From contig JAPHQX010000045.1 in NCBI GenBank assembly GCA_026196035.1, positions 1 to 48,955 of the forward strand: 48,955 bases of DNA. The letters run 5' to 3'. The stretch comes from Gammaproteobacteria bacterium (GTDB lineage Bacteria > Pseudomonadota > Gammaproteobacteria > SZUA-229). The notes beneath the pieces are model-generated. The model did no database searches, was not told where the DNA came from, and was given only the letters and a program-made list of their open reading frames with translations. Positions 42,770 to 48,955 of this stretch are shown piece after piece (position 1 is the stretch's first letter; each line of letters starts with the position of its first letter). A program made the position numbers and the translations under genes.

Positions 42770-43741
42770 TTATACAACTCCTGCACGCAATAGATCGTGC
42801 ATGTTAATGGCGCCAGTGAGGGTGTTGTCATCATCAACAACCACAATGGCATTTATTTTTTTGTCTTCCATTACTTTTAATGCTTCAGCTGCGAGTATGT
42901 TTTTCTTAATGGTTTTGCAGTTGCTGGTCATTACGTCATTAATGCTTGCACTGTGTATATCAATATTTTTATCCAGTGTACGGCGCAGATCACCATCGGT
43001 GAATATACCGAGTAATTTATTATTACTGTCGACAATGGCTGTCATACCCAGTTTCTTGCGAGTCATTTCCAGTAGTGCATCCCGTAAACTGGCATTGGCA
43101 GCGACACGAGGTATGTCATCATCAGTATGCATAATATCAGCAACGTGGAGTAACAGGCGTCGACCCAGACTGCCACCGGGGTGAGACAGGGCAAAATCTT
43201 CAGCGGTAAACCCCTGTGCTTCAAGGCAGGCGACGGCCAGAGCATCTCCCATCACCAGTGTCACTGTGGTACTGGATGTGGGGGCCAGGCCGAGTGGGCA
43301 GGCTTCTTTTTCAACACTGATATCAAGATTGATATCGGCTTCCTGGGCCAGTGTAGATTTGGAGTTGCCGGTCATGCTGATTAAAGGCACGGCCAGACGT
43401 TTAATAATAGGTACGATGGTGAGCAGTTCATGGGTTTCACCTGAATTAGACAGTGCCAGTACCACATCTTTATCGGTGATCATACCCAGGTCACCATGAC
43501 TGGCTTCACCCGGATGAACAAAAAATGCCGGTGTTCCGGTACTCGCCAGAGTGGCTGCAATCTTGCCACCAATATGGCCTGACTTGCCCATGCCGGTGAC
43601 CACAACCCGTCCCTTGCAGTCCAGCAGTAGCTGACAGGCATCGGCAAAATTGTCATCAATTCGGGGTTTGAGAGCGGCTATGGCACTCATTTCAGTTTCG
43701 ATAACCGCCAGGCCCAGTTTTTTTAATTGATCATTATTCAT
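42770..43741 (-). CDS. kdsD: D-arabinose 5-phosphate isomerase
   Basis: KdsD converts ribulose-5-P to arabinose-5-P, the first committed step to Kdo. The 323-residue protein has an N-terminal SIS domain ([40 protein letters not shown]) and two C-terminal CBS repeats at about 205-320. The order yrbG-kdsD-kdsC-lptCAB equals that in E. coli. Confidence 0.95.
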   Translation of the reverse strand: MNNDQLKKLGLAVIETEMSAIAALKPRIDDNFADACQLLLDCKGRVVVTGMGKSGHIGGKIAATLASTGTPAFFVHPGEASHGDLGMITDKDVVLALSNSGETHELLTIVPIIKRLAVPLISMTGNSKSTLAQEADINLDISVEKEACPLGLAPTSSTTVTLVMGDALAVACLEAQGFTAEDFALSHPGGSLGRRLLLHVADIMHTDDDIPRVAANASLRDALLEMTRKKLGMTAIVDSNNKLLGIFTDGDLRRTLDKNIDIHSASINDVMTSNCKTIKKNILAAEALKVMEDKKINAIVVVDDDNTLTGAINMHDLLRAGVV

Positions 43742-43752
43742 GGTGTTGGTTT

Positions 43753-44733
43753 TTATCCGCCTGCTACTTCTGTATAGAGTAAAATTTCATAAGCAATAAA
43801 TATAGCCAGTAATACCGAGCCTTCAACACGTGTGATTTTGCCCTGTCCCCTGAAGCCGGATGCCATAAAAAACAGTAATAGTGTCAGAATAATCATCAGT
43901 GGTAAATCACGGCTTAATACACCACTGGCCAGTTCCGCTGGATGAATCAGGCCGGTAACGCCCAGTACGCCTAGAGTATTGAACATGTTTGAACCTATGA
44001 CATTACCTAATGCAATATCATGCTCATTTTTCAGGGCGCTCATGATGGATGCGGCCAGTTCTGGCAGGCTGGTACCAATGGCAACAATGGTCAGCCCTAT
44101 AATAAGGTCACTTACACCCAGTTCGGTCGCAATATTAACCGCTCCCCATACTAGCAGGCGGGAGCTCAGCATAAGAATGATAATGCCTGATAATAATAGC
44201 CAGAGAGCCTTTTTCATTGGCATATGAGAGGGTATCTCATGTTCATATTCTTCTATCAACGGGTCTGTGTTGCGATTTTTTACGGCCTGATGAATCAGCC
44301 AGAACATGATCAGCAGAAGGGTGAAGGCAAATATTAAAGCATCAATCCAGCCCAGGTGATTGTCGAAAACAATACACAGGGCCACCAGTAAGGTGGCTAA
44401 AAATAGTAGTGGGTATTCTCGTTTCAGAATGCTTGAATGAACCACCATGGGTGCTACAACTGCAGTGCAGCCGAGTACCAGTGCAATATTCGTAATATTG
44501 GAGCCAATAGCGTTACCAATCGCCAGGCCCGGGCTGCCTTCACTGGCGGCAAAGGCGGCAACCAGTAATTCCGGTGCAGAAGTGCCAAAACCCACAATGG
44601 TGAGTCCGATAATGAGGGGTGAGACACCCAGATTTCGGGCGGTTGCAGAGGCACCGGTAACAAAATGATCTGCGCTCCAGATCAGAAGGCCGAAACCGGC
44701 TAGAATGGCGATGATATCGATTAAAATAGTCAC
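43753..44733 (-). CDS. yrbG: Calcium/sodium antiporter family protein YrbG
   Basis: The 326-residue protein has about ten TM helices in two inverted halves, each with the alpha-repeat motif of CaCA exchangers ([15 protein letters not shown] and [15 protein letters not shown]). The start is GTG at 44733. It is the first gene of the Kdo/LPS operon and is divergent from the DUF72-like gene across only 29 bases. The ion exchanged in vivo is not settled for YrbG. Confidence 0.92.
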   Translation of the reverse strand: MTILIDIIAILAGFGLLIWSADHFVTGASATARNLGVSPLIIGLTIVGFGTSAPELLVAAFAASEGSPGLAIGNAIGSNITNIALVLGCTAVVAPMVVHSSILKREYPLLFLATLLVALCIVFDNHLGWIDALIFAFTLLLIMFWLIHQAVKNRNTDPLIEEYEHEIPSHMPMKKALWLLLSGIIILMLSSRLLVWGAVNIATELGVSDLIIGLTIVAIGTSLPELAASIMSALKNEHDIALGNVIGSNMFNTLGVLGVTGLIHPAELASGVLSRDLPLMIILTLLLFFMASGFRGQGKITRVEGSVLLAIFIAYEILLYTEVAGG

Positions 44734-44762
44734 AATCCTGATTCACTTAAAGTTAGCGCGCA

Positions 44763-45377
44763 ATGATACACGATTCTACTGATAAGGCTGAACAATCCCC
44801 CGGAGTTTGTCTGGGTAGTTATGGCTGGCGGCATGCTCACTGGGAGGGGGCGTTTTATCCTGATGACTTGCCGGAGGACTGGCAGCTGGGTTATTACTCT
44901 AATGAATTTTCAGCGGTGCTGGTACCCCGGAGTTACTGGGAGACGGGAACGGGCTTTGATGTGGAAAGCTGGCAGGAAGATGTATCGGGTGATTTTCGTT
45001 TCTATATAGAGTGGCCATTTAATCATGCTGAGGGTGAGGATGCGTCTTTATGTCTGGAGCAATGCCAGGATCTTGGGAGATTACTCGGTGGTATTATTGT
45101 TAATCAGGATTTTGAGCTGATAACTGATCTGCCTGTTTATTATACCGGCTATCAGCGGGGTCCCTTATTACAGCAGATCTGGACAGCAGAGCATCATACT
45201 CAATCCGGAGTGGCATTTCTCAAGCTGGCAGGAGCGGATCTGCGTACACAGAGAAAGTGGCTTGAGCAATTTGCAGATAGTGCCAGATCTTTACACTGTA
45301 TTCTTTTATCAGATACAGCCATCGAGATAGAATCCTTACGAAATATTAAAACCCTGATTGAATTACTGGGTCTATAA
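44763..45377 (+). CDS. DUF72-like protein, diverged
   Basis: The 204-residue protein has the start of a DUF72 (YecE-like) TIM-barrel: LGSYGWRHAHWEGAFYP, then LPEDWQLGYYSNEFSAVLVP, where the family has W-x-x-x-F-Y-P and Y-x-x-x-F-x-x-V-E. The usual continuation is weakly preserved and the length is below the family norm of about 240 or more. The function of DUF72 is unknown. It precedes the Mla operon, but a promoter lies between, so the two may be transcribed separately. Confidence 0.55.
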   Translation: MIHDSTDKAEQSPGVCLGSYGWRHAHWEGAFYPDDLPEDWQLGYYSNEFSAVLVPRSYWETGTGFDVESWQEDVSGDFRFYIEWPFNHAEGEDASLCLEQCQDLGRLLGGIIVNQDFELITDLPVYYTGYQRGPLLQQIWTAEHHTQSGVAFLKLAGADLRTQRKWLEQFADSARSLHCILLSDTAIEIESLRNIKTLIELLGL

Positions 45378-45410
45378 CGGACAGGCAGACATAATATGTG
45401 AGCTGAACAG

Positions 45411-45438
45411 GTGACAAATTCAGTGGAACAAATACAAT
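45411..45438 (+). promoter_or_regulatory. Sigma-70-type promoter for the mla operon
   Basis: GTGACA (45411-45416) and TACAAT (45433-45438) are 16 bases apart, five of six matches each. Transcription would begin near 45445, leaving a 20-odd base leader that contains AAGGA at 45456-45460. Confidence 0.55.
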
Positions 45439-45467
45439 AGCCTGAGTTTTCATGTAAGGACATAATA

Positions 45468-46298
45468 ATTAAATATTCTACAAATCATTCTGATGTTCTG
45501 GTTGAAATTCGTGGCCTGAGTTTTTCCCGTGGTCACAGGCCCATATTCGATAATGTTGACATTGATATTCCCCGTGGCAAGGTGACGGCTATTATGGGGC
45601 CCAGTGGTACGGGTAAAACCACGTTACTTAAACTGATAGGTGGTCAACTTAAACCGGATGCAGGCATCATTAGAGTAGACGGTCAGGATGTACATCGTCT
45701 CGGTCATAATGAGCTTTATGAATTTCGTCAGCGGATGATGGGTATGTTGTTTCAGAGCGGCGCTTTACTCACTGACCTGAATGTTTATGATAATGTCGCT
45801 TTCCCTTTACGTGAACACACCCGGTTAACCGAATCGGTGATCCGTCATCTTGTATTACTTAAGCTTCAGGCGGTGGGATTGCGCGGTGCACGTAATTTGA
45901 TGCCGGCTGAATTATCCGGTGGCATGGCCCGTCGGGTTGCACTGGCTCGTGCCATAGCGCTTGATCCTGAAATGATTTTATATGACGAGCCTTTTACAGG
46001 GCAGGATCCTATTTCCATGGGTGTTCTGGTTAAGCTGATCCACGATATGAATCATGCGCTGGGATTAACCAGTGTCGTGGTTTCTCATGATGTACGAGAA
46101 ACAGCCTCAATCTCCGATTATGTTTATGTGATTTCAGCCGGTAAGGTTGTAGAACATGGTTCGCCGAAGGATTTATATCATTCTGATTCAGAATGGGTGA
46201 AGCAGTTTATGGATGGTCTGCCTGATGGGCCGGTACCCTTTCATTATCCCTGCGCAGATTTACTGGATGATTTAATGCAAACTGAGCAGGCTAAATGA
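45468..46298 (+). CDS. mlaF: Phospholipid ABC transporter ATPase MlaF, apparent AUU start
   Basis: MlaF is the ATPase of the MlaFEDB complex that moves phospholipids between membranes. Motifs: Walker A GPSGTGKTT, signature LSGGMARRVALARA, Walker B MILYDEPFTGQDP, and VVSHDVRET. The first ATG/GTG/TTG in frame is GTG at 45582, which would remove the front beta strands that homologues have (VEIRGLSFSRGHRPIFDNV lies upstream of it, in frame, with no stop). The frame opens after a stop at 45438. An ATT at 45468 has AAGGA seven bases before it, is inside a short predicted leader, and gives 276 residues, near the E. coli length of about 269. I chose that start. Confidence 0.9.
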   Translation: MKYSTNHSDVLVEIRGLSFSRGHRPIFDNVDIDIPRGKVTAIMGPSGTGKTTLLKLIGGQLKPDAGIIRVDGQDVHRLGHNELYEFRQRMMGMLFQSGALLTDLNVYDNVAFPLREHTRLTESVIRHLVLLKLQAVGLRGARNLMPAELSGGMARRVALARAIALDPEMILYDEPFTGQDPISMGVLVKLIHDMNHALGLTSVVVSHDVRETASISDYVYVISAGKVVEHGSPKDLYHSDSEWVKQFMDGLPDGPVPFHYPCADLLDDLMQTEQAK

Positions 46299-47077
46299 TG
46301 CTGGATAAATTGCAGTTACTGGGTCAGAAAACACTGGATATATTTGCGCGCACAGGTCGTGGCGGGGCTTTTCTATTACACATTTTGTATGTATTACCAG
46401 CGACTATACTGCGCCCTGCACTGGTGATACGCCAGCTTTATTATGTCGGTGTGCAAACACTGGTGATTATTGTTGTTGCCGGTTTATTTGTCGGTATGGT
46501 CATGGCATTGCAGTCGTATATTGTGCTGGTTGATTTTGGCGCAGAAGAATCGATCAGTCTGATGGTGGCATTGAGTATAATGCGTGAACTGGGGCCAGTG
46601 TTTACCGGTCTTTTATTTGCCGGCCGGGCAGGTTCTGCATTGACTGCTGAAATTGGTTTAATGAAAAGCACAGAACAGTTATCTGGTATGGAAATGATGG
46701 CTGTTGATCCTATGAAGTATGTGATTGCGCCGCGTTTTCTGGCAGGTGTTATATCAGTGCCATTGTTAACTGCTATTTTTATGGCGGTGGCCATTTTAGG
46801 TGGCTATTTTGTTGCTGTTGAATTACTTCAGTTATATGACGGTTTTTTCTGGTCACAGTTACAGAACAAAGTCGATTTTTATGAAGATCTTTTAAATGGC
46901 ATGATCAAAAGTGTTGTGTTTGGTTTTGTGATTGTCTGGATAGCGGTATTTGAAGGCCATGATTGTTTGCCTACTTCTGAAGGATTAGGTCAGGCGACAA
47001 CCCGAACAGTGGTGCATGGTTCTTTAGCTGTCCTCGGACTGGATTTTATTTTAACAGCCATTATGTTCGGTGTTTAA
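46295..47077 (+). CDS. mlaE: Phospholipid transporter permease MlaE
   Basis: The 260-residue membrane permease has the family signature around VGVQTLVIIVVAGLFVGMV, ELGPVFTGLLFAGRAGSAL, AEIGLMKSTEQLSGMEMM and DPMKYVIAPRF, with about five to six membrane helices. The start overlaps the mlaF stop (ATGATG). It forms the membrane core of the complex with MlaF, MlaD and MlaB. Confidence 0.95.
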   Translation: MMLDKLQLLGQKTLDIFARTGRGGAFLLHILYVLPATILRPALVIRQLYYVGVQTLVIIVVAGLFVGMVMALQSYIVLVDFGAEESISLMVALSIMRELGPVFTGLLFAGRAGSALTAEIGLMKSTEQLSGMEMMAVDPMKYVIAPRFLAGVISVPLLTAIFMAVAILGGYFVAVELLQLYDGFFWSQLQNKVDFYEDLLNGMIKSVVFGFVIVWIAVFEGHDCLPTSEGLGQATTRTVVHGSLAVLGLDFILTAIMFGV

Positions 47078-47106
47078 TCGTAGAATGATTACCTGGGAAA
47101 TGTAAT

Positions 47107-47565
47107 ATGAATACACGTACAATAGAAATTGCGGTTGGTTTTTTTGTTGCCGCTGCCGTCGTTGCTTTATTTATGCTGGCACTGAAAACAAGTAATCTTG
47201 CCAGTTATGGTCAGGCAGAAGGCTACGAAATAAAAGCACATTTTGATAATATTGGCGGTCTAAAAGTTCGTTCGCCGGTGAGTGCAGGTGGTGTGCATAT
47301 CGGTAAGGTCGTGAGTATTAATTATGATACTAAAGATTATGAAGCTGTCGTGACCATGAGTATTCAGCCCGATTATCAGTTTCCAAAAGATACAGCTGCC
47401 AGCATACTCACTTCGGGTTTACTGGGGGAACAGTATATAGGGCTTGATCCCGGTGGTGATGAGGAAAATCTTCAGCCCGGTGATTTAATTGAAATCACAC
47501 AGCCCGCTCTGGTGCTGGAGCAGGTTATTGGTCAGTTTCTTTATTCCAAGGCGCAGGAAGAATAA
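47107..47565 (+). CDS. mlaD: Phospholipid transporter MCE protein MlaD
   Basis: The 152-residue protein has one N-terminal TM helix (IEIAVGFFVAAAVVALFML) and one MCE domain (ahead of it, YEIKAHFDNIGGLKVRSPVSAGGV), plus a C-terminal helix that lines the hexameric ring. It is slightly shorter than E. coli MlaD (183). It follows mlaE by 29 bases. Confidence 0.94.
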   Translation: MNTRTIEIAVGFFVAAAVVALFMLALKTSNLASYGQAEGYEIKAHFDNIGGLKVRSPVSAGGVHIGKVVSINYDTKDYEAVVTMSIQPDYQFPKDTAASILTSGLLGEQYIGLDPGGDEENLQPGDLIEITQPALVLEQVIGQFLYSKAQEE

Positions 47566-47568
47566 TTT

Positions 47569-48174
47569 ATGAAAAAAATTATATCGTTAGTAATGTTTAT
47601 GTTGTTGCTTGCAGTTAATGCCAGTGCGGAACCACTGGGGCCACAGGAGCTGATTAAACAGACATCAGATAATGTTCTGCATACCCTGGAAAAAAATAAA
47701 GCCCTGTATGAAAAAGATCCTGATCAGATATATACACTGGTGAATGAAATTATTTTGCCCCATCTGGACTTCAAGGCGATGAGCCAGCTGGCTCTGGGTA
47801 AACACTGGCGTAATGCAAATGATGAGCAGAAGGAACAATTTACAGCGGTGTTTAAAACCATGCTGATTCGAACCTACAGCAAATCATTAACTGAATATAC
47901 AGGCCAGGAAGTTGAATATTTACCTTTCAGGCCTCAGGAAGATAAAAAAATAGTCACTGTAAAAACTAAGATCAAACAGGATTCAGGTCCGGCCATTCCA
48001 ATTGATTATCGTCTGCGGTTTAAAAATGATATCTGGAAAGTCTTTGATATCAAGATTGATGGCATCAGTCTGGTCACAAACTATCGTAACAGTTTTGCGG
48101 CTGATATCCGTGAAGTTGGTATCAGTGGTCTGATTGAACGAATGAATGATAAATACAGGAAGAAAACCACGTGA
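47569..48174 (+). CDS. mlaC: Periplasmic phospholipid-binding protein MlaC
   Basis: MlaC ferries phospholipids between the MlaA outer-membrane complex and MlaFEDB. The 201-residue protein has a signal peptide (about 1-20, ASA) and the Ttg2D fold: QELIKQTSDNVLHTLEKN, LPHLDFKAMSQLALGKHWR, FKTMLIRTYSKSLTEY and DIKIDGISLVTNYRNSF. The mlaA gene is not in the window, as is usual. Confidence 0.94.
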   Translation: MKKIISLVMFMLLLAVNASAEPLGPQELIKQTSDNVLHTLEKNKALYEKDPDQIYTLVNEIILPHLDFKAMSQLALGKHWRNANDEQKEQFTAVFKTMLIRTYSKSLTEYTGQEVEYLPFRPQEDKKIVTVKTKIKQDSGPAIPIDYRLRFKNDIWKVFDIKIDGISLVTNYRNSFAADIREVGISGLIERMNDKYRKKTT

Positions 48175-48461
48175 CCGAGGCCAGTATTAGCCAGCAGGGC
48201 GATATTCATAAGCTAACTGGCCAGTTGGATTTCAGTTCAGTGGCCAGACTGCTAACGGCTAATGGCTGGTTACAGGGTGATCAGGTTCAAATTGATATGA
48301 GCCATGTCGAACAGTCAAATAGTGCTGGCCTGGCACTTTTACTGGAATGGATGAAAATTGCCCAGCAAAAAGGCCTGCAAATCAAGTATCATAACGTCCC
48401 CGAACAATTACTGGTTATTGCCCGTGCATACGGTGTTGATCAGGATTTACCCATAATTTAA
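48171..48461 (+). CDS. mlaB: STAS-domain protein MlaB
   Basis: MlaB is the small cytoplasmic STAS subunit that stabilises MlaF. The 96-residue protein has the STAS core with VEQSNSAGLALLLEWMKIA. The start is GTG at 48171, overlapping the mlaC stop by 4 bases. In E. coli the BolA-type gene ibaG follows; here murA starts 17 bases on, with no room for it. Confidence 0.9.
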   Translation: MTEASISQQGDIHKLTGQLDFSSVARLLTANGWLQGDQVQIDMSHVEQSNSAGLALLLEWMKIAQQKGLQIKYHNVPEQLLVIARAYGVDQDLPII

Positions 48462-48477
48462 TGATAAGTTGTATTGA

Positions 48478-48955
<478 letters not shown>

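Noticed and set aside
45582-46298. mlaF starting at the in-frame GTG at 45582
   Set aside because: This would cut off the conserved N-terminal strands present upstream in frame, and no ribosome site precedes the GTG.

Overview
The window reads as a chromosomal segment of a gammaproteobacterium outside the Enterobacterales. Two neighbouring blocks, yrbG-kdsD-kdsC-lptC-lptA-lptB-rpoN-hpf-ptsN-rapZ and mlaFEDCB-murA, have the same divergent arrangement as in Escherichia coli. The presence of hprK, an EIIA-Man homologue, a DUF1631 protein, a C-terminal exosortase-type sorting signal and a MotY-type flagellar stator protein points instead to an aquatic, polarly flagellated, deep-branching lineage. 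Base composition is moderately AT-rich. I see no rRNA, tRNA, CRISPR array, insertion sequence or prophage.

Left part (1-9300): the 3' part of tmcA is followed by a tight three-gene unit: a Tat-like lipoprotein of the NMT1/SsuA substrate-binding type, a histidine kinase whose PAS domain carries a FixL-like haem signature, and a methyltransferase. Next come two secreted-protein genes (one cysteine-rich, one with a VPxPA/PEP-CTERM-type tail) behind a sigma-54-like promoter, a secreted START protein, a small unknown protein with another sigma-54-like promoter, mtgA, and a short DUF1631 gene.

Middle (9490-24060): an apparent SOS cassette on the minus strand consists of lexA, a Y-family polymerase and a compact SRAP-like protein. 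It has a GAAC-N7-GAAC direct repeat between its promoter and the lexA start codon. Housekeeping genes follow: a glutamate-type dehydrogenase, a spermidine-synthase-like protein, slyD, a sugar-nucleotide epimerase, purEK, a PhoH-family ATPase, greB, motY and argG. Between motY and argG lies a four-copy 50-bp imperfect tandem repeat that begins inside the end of motY.

Right-middle (24080-33700): a minus-strand operon encodes two small cytochrome c'-like proteins, a FadL/TodX-type outer-membrane channel, a DUF2892 membrane protein and perhaps a 27-residue membrane peptide. It is divergent from an OmpR/EnvZ-like pair that has a perfect GTAACA-type palindrome in front of it. An HPt-HD-GYP protein, the magnesium channel MgtE and an MHYT-PAS histidine kinase follow.

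Right end (33728-48955): the complete regulatory PTS (EI, HPr, EIIA-Man, RapZ, HPr kinase, EIIA-Ntr), hpf and rpoN, with a near-consensus sigma-54 promoter in front of rpoN itself. Then come the LPS transport and Kdo synthesis genes, yrbG, a DUF72-like gene, and the Mla phospholipid-transport operon. mlaF has no ATG, GTG or TTG at the homologous start and appears to begin at AUU. The window closes inside murA.
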